Source: CAVQUE01 sp046290435 (GTDB taxonomy: Bacteria > Actinomycetota > Acidimicrobiia > Acidimicrobiales > UBA8592). Taken from it: a stretch of DNA of 64,000 nt. Where the stretch lies: the NCBI GenBank assembly GCA_046290435.1, contig JBKAGO010000076.1, forward strand, positions 1 to 64,000. The letters are read 5' to 3'. Below the pieces are notes generated by a model. It did not search any database. It was given only the letters and a program-made list of their open reading frames with translations, and was not told where the DNA came from. Every line of letters begins with the position of its first letter. Positions within the stretch are counted from its first letter, which is position 1. This document shows positions 25,494 to 33,610 of this stretch, piece after piece. Both the position numbers and the translations under genes were made by a program.

Positions 25494-26476
25494 CGGCATC
25501 GGGCGACGACCGGCCGATCCTCGTCGTCGGAGGTGGCCGCTGGGCGCGCGCCGTGCTGCGCGCCGTCGATGCCGTCGCTGCGGAGGATGTCGTGGTTGCG
25601 GTTGCGTCGCCTCGCAATGCCTGCGGCATGCGCAGCTGGGCGCACGATTCCGGGTTCGGGCGACGCATCGAGGTGGTCGCCGAGCCTGCTGCAGTCCCGA
25701 CGCCTCGAGCCGCGCTGATAGCCAACGCCGCCAGGGACCACGTCCGCGCCGCCTCGGAGCTGGCCGAACGCGCCGTCCCGGTCCTGGTCGAGAAGCCCTT
25801 GGCGCTTTGCGCCGACGAGGCTCGCGCGCTCGCCGAGCTCGGCCGGGTATCTGGCGCGTTGGTGTGGCCGGCGCTCGTCTGCGCCCACGACCCGGTGCTG
25901 GTTCACGCGGCGGCGCTCCTCCCCCGCCCGGCAGCGGTCACCATCGTCTGGCGTGACCCGAGCCACGAACGTCGCGACGGCGAACTGAAGCGGTACGACC
26001 CCACGATCTCGGTGGTCGAAGACGTCGGCGCGCATCTGTGGTCGATACTCGACCTGTTCGGCGTGGCGGAGGGACTCGTCGTCGAGACCGCAGTCGCTCG
26101 ACACTGCGGACGCCGCAGCGAACTCCGCCTTCGAACCGCAACGGGTACGGCGGTCGACATCGTGGTCGAGCGTGACGGCGATCGGCGCGAACGACGAGTC
26201 GTGGCATCGGGCCGAGGCCGCCGCATCGCCATCGAGGGTTTCGGCTCCCCCGATCCCGTGCTGTCCGTCGACTCGGTGGTCACGTCGTTGCCCCGCGAGG
26301 TGGTCGGTGCGGAGCGACCGCTGACGGCCATGGTCCGTGCGTTCCTCGACTGCGCTGCCGATCCGCGACGTCACCCCGTGCCGGGGCACAACCGCATCGT
26401 CGCCCCGGTCGAGTTGGTCGTCGCACTCCAGCGAGCCCACATCGCAGCTTTGGCGCAGGCGGCGAACGCATCATGA
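25490..26476 (+). CDS. Gfo/Idh/MocA-like oxidoreductase
   Basis: The 328-residue product has an N-terminal Rossmann fold (ILVVGGGRWARAVLRAV) and the family's VPVLVEKPLALCADEARAL segment with the catalytic Lys-Pro. The C-terminal part (DPTISVVEDVGAHLWSILDLF) has the metal/His region expected of the family. In a CDP-sugar cassette it most likely reduces a keto group, such as the C-4 or C-3 ketone of the branched sugar, which is inference. It overlaps rfbF and rfbG by four bases each, so translation is coupled. Confidence 0.8.
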   Translation: MTASGDDRPILVVGGGRWARAVLRAVDAVAAEDVVVAVASPRNACGMRSWAHDSGFGRRIEVVAEPAAVPTPRAALIANAARDHVRAASELAERAVPVLVEKPLALCADEARALAELGRVSGALVWPALVCAHDPVLVHAAALLPRPAAVTIVWRDPSHERRDGELKRYDPTISVVEDVGAHLWSILDLFGVAEGLVVETAVARHCGRRSELRLRTATGTAVDIVVERDGDRRERRVVASGRGRRIAIEGFGSPDPVLSVDSVVTSLPREVVGAERPLTAMVRAFLDCAADPRRHPVPGHNRIVAPVELVVALQRAHIAALAQAANAS

Positions 26477-27558
26477 ACCCGCTGTTCTGGTCGGGCCGGC
26501 GCGTGCTGGTCACCGGGCACACCGGTTTCAAGGGATCCTGGCTCGTCGCCCTGCTCGACAAGATGGGCGCCGAGACCACCGGCTTCGCGCTTGCTCCGGC
26601 CGACGATGCGTCGCTGTTCGTGCGCGCAGCACTCGCCGAACGCTGCCATCACATCGTCGGCGACGTGCGCGACGCAAGCCACCTGGCGCAGGTCGTTGCC
26701 GACACCGCCCCCGAGATCGTCGTGCACATGGCTGCACGAGCACTGGTGCTTCCGTCCTATGACGATCCGGTGGGCACATGGGCGACCAACGTGACGGGCA
26801 CCGTCCACCTCCTCGAGGCGGTGCGGGCATCCGACAGCGCGCAGGTGGTCCTCGTGGTCACCAGCGACAAGTGCTACCGAAACCCCCACGATGTGCCGGC
26901 GAGGCGGGCGTTCGCCGAGGACGACCCGCTCGGCGGCGACGACCCCTACAGCGCGAGCAAGGCCGCCGCCGAGATGGTGACAGCGTCGTACCGCTCCTCC
27001 TACCTCGCCCCCGCAGGCGTCGCTGTGGCCACGGTCCGGGCCGGCAACGTGATCGGTGGCGGTGACACGTCGCCGTACCGGCTGGTTCCCGACCTCGTCG
27101 CCGCGCACGAGCGAGGCGAGAGACCCATCCTGCGCCATCCCGGCGCAATCCGCCCGTGGCAGCACGTCCTCGACCCTCTCGACGGCTACCTCACGCTCGC
27201 CGAGCGCCTCCGACACGACACCGATGCAGCCGGTGGCTGGAACTTCGGTCCCGACGATGCGTCGTGTGTTCGGGTCGACGAGCTGGCCGCACGTCTCGCC
27301 CGCGCCTGGGGCGTCGAGCACGATGTCGATGTCGATGTCGATGTCGATGTCGATGTCGACCACGACGCTCCGCTCGAGGCCGCCGCGCTGCGGCTCGACT
27401 CCACCAAGGCCCGGACGCAGCTGGGCTGGCGGACCCGATGGTCACTCGACGACGCCCTCGCCGAGATCGTCGCCTTCGGTGCCGCGCCGTCGGCAGCCGC
27501 AGCGGTCGACGCCGCGATCGTCACGCATCTCGGGGTCGTTCCCTACCCAGGACACTAG
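26473..27558 (+). CDS. rfbG: CDP-glucose 4,6-dehydratase
   Basis: The 361-residue product converts CDP-glucose to CDP-4-keto-6-deoxyglucose using bound NAD. RVLVTGHTGFKGSWLVALL is the nucleotide-binding motif at residues 10-28; VVTSDKCYRNP and DPYSASKAAAEMV contain the catalytic Thr/Ser, Asp and Tyr-x3-Lys. ATVRAGNVIGGGD and RPWQHVLDPLDGYL are typical of RfbG. An unusual run of alternating Asp and Val (about residues 284-296) is encoded by six GATGTC copies in a surface region before the final domain. It ends the cassette, converging with a response regulator gene. Confidence 0.93.
   Translation: MNPLFWSGRRVLVTGHTGFKGSWLVALLDKMGAETTGFALAPADDASLFVRAALAERCHHIVGDVRDASHLAQVVADTAPEIVVHMAARALVLPSYDDPVGTWATNVTGTVHLLEAVRASDSAQVVLVVTSDKCYRNPHDVPARRAFAEDDPLGGDDPYSASKAAAEMVTASYRSSYLAPAGVAVATVRAGNVIGGGDTSPYRLVPDLVAAHERGERPILRHPGAIRPWQHVLDPLDGYLTLAERLRHDTDAAGGWNFGPDDASCVRVDELAARLARAWGVEHDVDVDVDVDVDVDHDAPLEAAALRLDSTKARTQLGWRTRWSLDDALAEIVAFGAAPSAAAAVDAAIVTHLGVVPYPGH
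27322..27357 (+). repeat. (GATGTC)6 microsatellite inside rfbG
   Basis: Six uninterrupted copies of the hexamer GATGTC lie in the reading frame, giving alternating Asp-Val in the protein. Copy-number changes keep the frame, so the locus could vary in length without loss of the enzyme. Confidence 0.9.
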
Positions 27559-27581
27559 GCGGGCGCGCGGATCCTCCTTGC

Positions 27582-28211
27582 TCACCGCGGCGGGCTGATG
27601 ATCCCCTGTTTGAGCGCGGTGACGACGGCGGCGGTGCGGTCGTTGACGCCGAGCTTGTCGAACACGTGCAGCAGGTGGGTCTTGACCGTCGCCCGCCCGA
27701 CGTGCAGGCGTGTCGCGATGTCGGCGTTGGTCAGTCCGTCGGCGACGAGGGTGAGGATCTCCCGCTCGCGTGGCGTCAACGCGACCGAGGTGGTCTGGCG
27801 CATCTGGCGGACGAGCCTCGACGCGACCGGGGCGCTGAGCACGGACTGGCCGACTGCGGCCTGGCGGACCGCGTCGCGCAGGGCGTCGGGCTCGGTGTCC
27901 TTCAGCAGATACCCGATCGCCCCGGCCTCGACGGCGCCGACGATCTGGTCGTCGGTGTCGTAGGTGGTGAGCACGAGCACGTTGACCTCGGGGGCCGCGG
28001 CGGCGAGCTCGGTGATCGCTCCGACGCCGTCGAGCTCCGGCATCCGCAGGTCCATCAGCACGACGTCGGGCCGCTCGCGGACCGCGATCGTGACGGCCTC
28101 ACGTCCGTTGGCGGCTTCGGCGATCACCTCGATGTCGCCGTCGGCGGTGACGATCTGACCGATCCCGGCACGAACCACCGGATGGTCGTCGGCGAGCACG
28201 ACGCGGATCAT
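27582..28211 (-). CDS. NarL/FixJ-family response regulator
   Basis: The 209-residue product has a receiver domain (IRVVLADDHPVVRAGI with the acidic pair, VVLMDLRMPELDG with the phospho-acceptor Asp near residue 55, and the conserved Lys in YLLKDTEP) and a LuxR-type helix-turn-helix (LTPREREILTLVADGLTNADIA, then HVGRATVKTHLLHVFDKLG). It overlaps the kinase gene by four bases (ATGA), so the pair is cognate. It is the last gene of the ABC-exporter operon and probably controls that operon. Confidence 0.92.
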   Translation of the reverse strand: MIRVVLADDHPVVRAGIGQIVTADGDIEVIAEAANGREAVTIAVRERPDVVLMDLRMPELDGVGAITELAAAAPEVNVLVLTTYDTDDQIVGAVEAGAIGYLLKDTEPDALRDAVRQAAVGQSVLSAPVASRLVRQMRQTTSVALTPREREILTLVADGLTNADIATRLHVGRATVKTHLLHVFDKLGVNDRTAAVVTALKQGIISPPR

Positions 28212-29422
28212 CTCGGCCCCGTCGTGGGCAGCGCGACCGAGATCGACGTCCCCGCTCCGGTTGCGGACTCGACGGTGACCGTGCCGCCGAGTTCGGTGGC
28301 ACGTTCGCGGATGCCGACGAGTCCCCGTCCGCCGATCCGGCCGTCGACGGGGCGCGGCGGTGCGTCGACGTCGAAGCCGGCGCCGTCGTCGACGACGTCG
28401 AGCAGGATCGCCCGATCGGTGTAGGCCAGTGTCACGTCGATCCGACGGGCACCGGCGTGCTTGCGCGCGTTGGCGACCGCTTCCTGGGTGATGCGGAGCA
28501 CTGCGACCTCGATCGCTCCGCTCAGATGCTGGGCCGGGCCGTCGACGTGGAGATGGGCCACAGGCTCGTCGGCGTTGGCCACGCGCTGCAACGCCTCGGT
28601 CAGGGTCCGGCCGCCGAGCGATTCGTCGGGTCCGGCGGCGACGAGGCGCCGGGCCTCGCCGAGATGCTCCGACGCCACCTGCTCCACGAGCCGCAAGGTG
28701 CGACGCGCGCTGTCCGCGTCGCCTCGGGCGAGGGCGCCACGGGCGTGCAGCACGATCGAACTGAATCCCTGGGCCAGGGTGTCGTGGATGTCGCGTGCGA
28801 TGCGGTCGCGTTCGAACCGGGCCCCTTCGGCCCGCTGGGCCTCGGCGAGTTCGGCCCGGGTCGCTTCCAGCGCTGCGAGGAGTGCGGCTCGTTCCTCGCT
28901 CTGGTCGATCACCCGGATGATCCAGTAACCGAGGCAGCAGCTGAGCACCCACACCCCGATGGGCAGCAGCGTCCACTCCCACACCGGTTCGTCGAACCGC
29001 TGGACGACCACTCCCCACACGACCGGCAGCAGCGCCGACGCGGCGATCGCCTGCGGCCAGCTCACGAGGGCGAACGTCACCGGGTACAGCGTGAACATCG
29101 CCTGGAGAAACAGCGGATCGACGACGACGAGCCCGACCCAGATGGCTGCGAGCACCAGCCACACCCGTTCGGCCACTTCGTGGCCTCGGCGTTCCTTCCT
29201 GGCCGCCAGCGTGCACACCGCGATGGTGGCGGCCGCCAGGGGAATGGCCGCCCAGTTGCCGCTGCCGTCGGCAGCGAGGTCGACCGTGACGAGCACGCAA
29301 ACCATCGCCATGTGCGCCAAGAGGAACCCGCGCACGGCGATGACGTCGACGTGGGCCGCGAGAGCTGCTCGGGCGTCGCTCGGCTCGACCGCGGTGACGG
29401 GTGCGAGCGGACCGGCCGTCAT
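28208..29422 (-). CDS. Sensor histidine kinase, HisKA_3 type
   Basis: The 404-residue product has an N-terminal membrane domain of about six helices (residues 30-180), a coiled linker (SEERAALLAALEATRAELAEAQ), the dimerisation and phospho-acceptor helix ERDRIARDIHDTLAQGFSSI (His in RDIHD), and an HATPase_c domain (LRITQEAVANARKHAGARRI, then DDGAGFDV and GGRGLVGIRERA). There is no large extracytoplasmic sensor, so it belongs with membrane-stress sensors of the LiaS/DesK kind. It lies between the ABC permease and response regulator genes. Confidence 0.9.
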   Translation of the reverse strand: MTAGPLAPVTAVEPSDARAALAAHVDVIAVRGFLLAHMAMVCVLVTVDLAADGSGNWAAIPLAAATIAVCTLAARKERRGHEVAERVWLVLAAIWVGLVVVDPLFLQAMFTLYPVTFALVSWPQAIAASALLPVVWGVVVQRFDEPVWEWTLLPIGVWVLSCCLGYWIIRVIDQSEERAALLAALEATRAELAEAQRAEGARFERDRIARDIHDTLAQGFSSIVLHARGALARGDADSARRTLRLVEQVASEHLGEARRLVAAGPDESLGGRTLTEALQRVANADEPVAHLHVDGPAQHLSGAIEVAVLRITQEAVANARKHAGARRIDVTLAYTDRAILLDVVDDGAGFDVDAPPRPVDGRIGGRGLVGIRERATELGGTVTVESATGAGTSISVALPTTGPR

Positions 29423-29426
29423 GGCG

Positions 29427-30212
29427 TCACCGTTCGGTCCGGAGGCGGAAGCGGCCGAGCACCAGCACCAGCCCCGCGATGGTCCAGAGAACGAGCACGA
29501 GAGCAACCATACCGAGCTGCCAGGAGCCGCCTGGTTCGTCGACGGCGAAGGAGTCCGGGAGGAACACCGAGCGCATGCCGAGCGCCATCCATCGAAGTGG
29601 GAACAGTGACGCAAGCTGCTGGATTCCGGTCGGCAGCTCGCCGAACGGGAACCAGATCCCGGAGATGAACTGCAGCGAGATGAACGGCAGCGTCACCACC
29701 GCCGACGCCGACCGGGGGTCGGTGGCGATCGTGGAGACCGCCATGCCGAGCAGCACCGCAGACGTGAGCCCGAGGACGAACACCCACGAGAACGTGACCC
29801 AACGATCCGCCGACGGCAGCTCGACGCCGAACAGGGCGACGCCGACCGCCACGAGCAGCGCCGTCTGCAGGATCGCGGTGACGACGACGGAGCCGAGCTT
29901 GCCGAGCACGTAAGCAGCGGGCGGCATCGGGGTGCCTCCCAGGCGTTTGACCGTGCCGTCGGACCGGTCGAGTGCCAGCTGCGGGGCGAGGTCGTTCACC
30001 CCGACGTTCAGTGCGACGCTGGCGACCATGCCGGCCACGATGTACTGGCTGAAGTCGACGCCGGTGCTTCCGATCTCGCCGCCGAGGATCGAGGCGAGCA
30101 AGGTCATCAGCACGAGCGGCAGGGCGAAGGAGAACAGCACCTGCTCGCGGGTGCGCCGGTAGCGGAGCAGTTCGATGCGGGTGCGCCGAGCCGATGCGAT
30201 GGCGAGCGTCAT
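29427..30212 (-). CDS. ABC-2-type exporter permease
   Basis: The 261-residue product has six hydrophobic helices in the ABC-2 membrane domain arrangement (FSFALPLVLMTLLASILGG, YIVAGMVASVALNVGVNDL, TPMPPAAYVLGKLGSVVVT and the last QLGMVALVLVLWTIAGLVL). The FISGIWFPFGELPTGIQQLA loop is characteristic of this class. It pairs with the ATPase gene upstream, which it overlaps by four bases. The likely cargo is an antibiotic or lipid-like compound, judged from DrrB-like relatives and from its two-component partners. Confidence 0.88.
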   Translation of the reverse strand: MTLAIASARRTRIELLRYRRTREQVLFSFALPLVLMTLLASILGGEIGSTGVDFSQYIVAGMVASVALNVGVNDLAPQLALDRSDGTVKRLGGTPMPPAAYVLGKLGSVVVTAILQTALLVAVGVALFGVELPSADRWVTFSWVFVLGLTSAVLLGMAVSTIATDPRSASAVVTLPFISLQFISGIWFPFGELPTGIQQLASLFPLRWMALGMRSVFLPDSFAVDEPGGSWQLGMVALVLVLWTIAGLVLVLGRFRLRTER

Positions 30213-31159
30213 GATGCGACCTCCCGAGGTCCGTGGTCGTGATGTGCCGAGGCGGGGGAGGCGAAGGCGTTCGTGTGGTCCTCGATGAGGCGGAGGTAGA
30301 CGTCCTCGAGCGAGGGGCGACTGACCTCGAGGCCGTCGATCTCGCCGCCCACGCGGTGGAGTTCGGCGACGAGCGCAGTCGGTTGCGTGGTCCGGATGCC
30401 GACGCGGTCGTCGTCGATGCGTTCCCACCGCTGCGTGGCGAGCAGCGCCTCGGTCTGCACAGACGGACGGAACGACACGATGGTCTCGTTCACATCGTGT
30501 CCACCGAGACGGTCGGGGGTGTCGAGCGCGATCAGCGCGCCGGCCGCGACGACGCCCACCCGGTCGGCGAGGTGTTCGGCTTCGTCGAGATAGTGCGTGG
30601 TGAGCACGATCGTCGAGCCGGCGTCACGCAGCCCTTCGATCATCGACCACAGACGCCGACGGACCTCGGGGTCCAGCCCGGTCGTCGGTTCGTCGAGGAA
30701 CAGCAGTTCCGGCCGCCCGACGATGCCGCAGGCGAGGTCCAGGCGTCGGCGTTGCCCGCCGGACAGGTGGTCGACGAACCGGTCGGCGAGCTCCAGCAGG
30801 TCGGTCATGGCAAGGGCCTCGGCAACCGCGCGAGGGTTCGGATAGAAGCCGGCGAGGTGGCCGACCGCTTCGGCCACGGTGAGGCGGTCGAAGGCGCCGG
30901 TCTCCTGGGTGACGATGCCGATGCGGGACCGCCACGCCGACCCGCCCGACATCGGGTCGACGCCCAGGACCGACAGGTGACCCGAGGACGGCCGGCGGTA
31001 GCCCTCGCACATCTCGACGAAGGTGGTCTTGCCGGCGCCGTTCGGGCCCAGCAGGCCGAACACCTCGCCACGTCGGATGCTCAGGTGGTCGATGGCGACG
31101 ACGGTTCGATCGTCGTAGGACTTGGTGAGGCCCGAGGCCTCGATCGCTGCGTCGTTCAT
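30209..31159 (-). CDS. ABC exporter ATP-binding protein, DrrA type
   Basis: The 316-residue product is an ABC ATPase. Walker A is LLGPNGAGKTTFVE near residue 40, the signature is HLSGGQRRRLDLACG, Walker B is LLFLDEPTTGLDPEVR, and the switch His is TTHYLDEAEHLADR. The C-terminal 90 residues form the extension seen in DrrA/daunorubicin-resistance ATPases. ATG codons at 31159 and 31168 are both possible; the first has GAGG three bases upstream. It opens the operon ATPase-permease-kinase-regulator and diverges from a methyltransferase gene. Confidence 0.9.
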   Translation of the reverse strand: MNDAAIEASGLTKSYDDRTVVAIDHLSIRRGEVFGLLGPNGAGKTTFVEMCEGYRRPSSGHLSVLGVDPMSGGSAWRSRIGIVTQETGAFDRLTVAEAVGHLAGFYPNPRAVAEALAMTDLLELADRFVDHLSGGQRRRLDLACGIVGRPELLFLDEPTTGLDPEVRRRLWSMIEGLRDAGSTIVLTTHYLDEAEHLADRVGVVAAGALIALDTPDRLGGHDVNETIVSFRPSVQTEALLATQRWERIDDDRVGIRTTQPTALVAELHRVGGEIDGLEVSRPSLEDVYLRLIEDHTNAFASPASAHHDHGPREVAS

Positions 31160-31216
31160 GAGCCTCATCGTCGTGAACTGCGCAGCGACGCACATCTGCC
31201 CACGGTCAGGTCGTCG

Positions 31217-31236
31217 CATCCACCATCTGGTGGATG
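31217..31236. promoter_or_regulatory. 20-bp palindrome in front of the ABC exporter operon
   Basis: CATCCACCATCTGGTGGATG has perfect 9-base arms with a 2-base centre, and lies 58 bases upstream of the ATPase start. The operon encodes its own NarL-type regulator, so this is a candidate autoregulatory site. Binding is not demonstrated by sequence. Confidence 0.5.
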
Positions 31237-31410
31237 GCCGGATCGAGGAGGGTGCCGGGTCGAGCCCGGACAACGGGCCGATGACCGTCTACGCAGTCGA
31301 CATCTGCGCTCCCGAACTCGACCGGAACCGCTGAACGCCGTCCGTCGCTGCACCGGGACCGTCGGGCCGACTCTCCCATCGCATCAGCCGCCCGATGCCG
31401 TCTGTGCGGA

Positions 31411-31416
31411 TAGCGT
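31411..31416 (+). promoter_or_regulatory. Candidate -10 box of a leaderless methyltransferase transcript
   Basis: TAGCGT ends exactly six bases before the GTG start at 31423. No ribosome-binding site is seen in between. Confidence 0.5.
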
Positions 31417-31422
31417 GCGCCG

Positions 31423-32274
31423 GTGACCCCGTCGCTGGTGGATGCCTTGTCCGAAGTCGCGAACGGTGACCGCCGGGCAGCCACGACGACCGTCGAGCGG
31501 TGCGTGGCCGCCCACCCGTCGGACCTGCTCGCCGCGTCGATGCTCGACGCGCTCCGGTCGACGAGCGGCGACGTGTATGCGACGCCGGACGGGTTCCGGG
31601 CGTTCATCGACAACGCGTCGAACGTCACGCTGTACGACGCGACGATCGGCCATCTCCGGCGCCGTCATGACGAGCTCCGGCCGGCCTCGGTCGTCGACAT
31701 CGGGTGTGGCGACGGGCGGGTCACCCATGCGTGCCTCGCCCCGAACGTGTCGGCCGTCCACCTCGTCGAACCGTCCGAGTCGTTGCTCGGCGATGCGCTG
31801 GCACGGACCGACTGGGCTGTGACGCCGACGCCGCATTGCGCCGATCTCTCGCAGTTCGTCGCGACGCTCGATGCCGCCGACCACTTCGCACTCGTCCAGT
31901 CGACGTTCGCACTCCACACGATCGCCCCGGCCGAACGCAGCCGAGCGCTCGCATCGTTGCGTGCACGCACGGACCGGCTGATCGTCGTCGACTTCGACGT
32001 CCCCGCGTTCGCGGATCGCAGCCGGGAGCACGCCGAGTACGCGATCGAGCGCTACCGGATCGGCGTCGGCGAGTACGCCGAGATCCCGGAGGCGATCAGC
32101 GGGTTCTTGATGCCGGTCCTCCTCGGGCAGTTCGATCCGGGCGCGACGCGCCACACGTTCGAGCAGCCCGTGGCCCGGTGGATCGACGAGGTCGCGGCAG
32201 CCGGCTTCGACCCGACGGTCGAGATCATCGACGACTATTGGTGGGGACCGGCGTTCTGCCTGGAGGCGAGTTGA
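31423..32274 (+). CDS. SAM-dependent class I methyltransferase
   Basis: The 283-residue product has an N-terminal helical part of about 60 residues and a Rossmann-like SAM domain: SVVDIGCGDGRVTHACL is motif I near residue 90, VHLVEPSESLLGDAL is the acidic post-I segment, and ALVQSTFALHTIAPAERSRAL and RLIVVDFDVPAF follow. The substrate is unknown. It diverges from the ABC exporter operon, which may or may not be related, and its transcript appears leaderless. Confidence 0.8.
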   Translation: MTPSLVDALSEVANGDRRAATTTVERCVAAHPSDLLAASMLDALRSTSGDVYATPDGFRAFIDNASNVTLYDATIGHLRRRHDELRPASVVDIGCGDGRVTHACLAPNVSAVHLVEPSESLLGDALARTDWAVTPTPHCADLSQFVATLDAADHFALVQSTFALHTIAPAERSRALASLRARTDRLIVVDFDVPAFADRSREHAEYAIERYRIGVGEYAEIPEAISGFLMPVLLGQFDPGATRHTFEQPVARWIDEVAAAGFDPTVEIIDDYWWGPAFCLEAS

Positions 32275-32543
32275 CCGAACTCGTCGGCCGCGTTCCTGCC
32301 GAGACGTTGCATCTCGTCGACGCCGGGCTCCGACGCGTCCTCGCCATCCGGTGCGATCGGGCATCGCTCAGACTGTCATGCGGCCGGTGGCCGGTGGCCC
32401 CGCCGGCTGCCCTGGGCGCAGCGGAGCCGGAGCCCGACCCCTGGCCGGCGACACGTCGGCCCGACGTCGCCCCGGCGATCGGAAAGTGGCGATCTGCTCG
32501 TCCGCCGTGGAGATGGAGGCCGGTTGTTGTGTGCGGGCCGTTG

Positions 32544-33401
32544 TCATATCCGGAGCCAAGCGTCGCGTACCGTTCGTTGGTCCGAAGTCCACGATTCAAC
32601 GAGCGCGGTGAGGTCGTCGTAGGGCGTGTCGTACTCGACGTTCACGTGACGTATCCCTGCGTCGAGTCCTGCGCGCAACGCTGCCTCGACAAGACGGGCA
32701 AGGGTTGCGACGCGCTCGTCGAGGCTGCCGACCAGGATCGACGTCGGTGCGAGGAATGCGTCGGCGCCATCTGCGAAATGGCCGCTGTGCAGCGAGACGA
32801 CCCCGATCGTGTTCCCATCGGCTCGGGCGACCTGGATGGTGCCTGTTGCCCCGAGTGGGGGGCCGGCGAAGTTGATCCAGGGAGTGTCTGGCGGCGGGCT
32901 GTAGCTCCCGGCCCACCGGTGCCGTTCGGCATAGATCTGCTCGTAGAGGTCGATGACCGTCGTAGCGAGTTCGTCGTTGGGTTCGATGCGGATCGAGTTC
33001 GGAACGGATCCGGGGAGCTCCTCGAGGGTTTCGAGCGCTGCTGCAGTGGAGACTCGGGCTGTCACGCTCGTCACGACGGTCGAGTAGCCGTGTGCGTGGA
33101 GGAACGCGGTCGAGTCGGGCGTGCGCTCGACGTTGAACACCAGTGGCCGGTCGGCTTCGACGTCGAGTCGATGGACCAGCGCAGAGCCGATACCGCGCCG
33201 CCGATGGTTCTCTGCAACGTCGACCATGGCGGCGACGAGATCCGGATGGCGGCTGCTCCACAGCGCCGTCGCCGCTCCAACAACGACGCCATCGACTTCC
33301 GCAACGAAGGTTCGTGAACGCCGAGGGGCGTCGCGATCGGGTCCGTGCACGTCACTGAAGCCCGCCAATTCATCGTCGGCGAACGGCCTGATCCTCGACA
33401 T
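32544..33401 (-). CDS. Double GNAT acetyltransferase
   Basis: The 285-residue product contains two GNAT folds in tandem. The first has the acetyl-CoA pyrophosphate loop VDVAENHRRRGIGSALVHRL near residue 62. The second (from about residue 150) has IQVARADGNTIGVVSLHSGHF and a degenerate loop, as in two-domain GNAT proteins of actinobacteria in which only one half is active. The acceptor is unknown. A TACGTT box ends six bases upstream of the ATG, pointing to a leaderless transcript. It converges with the methyltransferase gene across 269 bases without a gene. Confidence 0.78.
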   Translation of the reverse strand: MSRIRPFADDELAGFSDVHGPDRDAPRRSRTFVAEVDGVVVGAATALWSSRHPDLVAAMVDVAENHRRRGIGSALVHRLDVEADRPLVFNVERTPDSTAFLHAHGYSTVVTSVTARVSTAAALETLEELPGSVPNSIRIEPNDELATTVIDLYEQIYAERHRWAGSYSPPPDTPWINFAGPPLGATGTIQVARADGNTIGVVSLHSGHFADGADAFLAPTSILVGSLDERVATLARLVEAALRAGLDAGIRHVNVEYDTPYDDLTALVESWTSDQRTVRDAWLRI

Positions 33402-33407
33402 GCTCGC

Positions 33408-33413
33408 AACGTA
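33408..33413 (-). promoter_or_regulatory. Candidate -10 box of a leaderless GNAT transcript
   Basis: Read on the minus strand, TACGTT ends six bases before the ATG at 33401. This matches the spacing seen before the ParA, methyltransferase and heliorhodopsin genes. Confidence 0.45.
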
Positions 33414-33480
33414 CCCTCACCGCGCTCCTCCAGACCCCGACGCCCCCTTACCGCCGGAGAGAGCTCAGCCCCTGCAGCAA

Positions 33481-33551
33481 CGTTTGTGACGGATTTGCAC
33501 GAAGCGATGTGGCCCGAACCGTCCGAGATCCGTGCAAATCCGTCACGAACG
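33481..33551. repeat. Long inverted repeat with 21-base arms
   Basis: Arms at 33481-33501 and 33531-33551 pair over 21 bases with a single G-U type mismatch; the central 16 pairs (33486-33501 and 33531-33546) are perfect. The loop is 29 bases. It lies between the GNAT gene start and the 3' end of the broken DUF222-HNH gene. It could terminate transcription of the latter or be a mobile palindrome. Confidence 0.8.
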
Positions 33552-33610
33552 TCCGGCATGGCAGACCGACTCGAGCCGGGCCCCCGCTCCCGCCCGCCGG
33601 GCAGGTCGGG

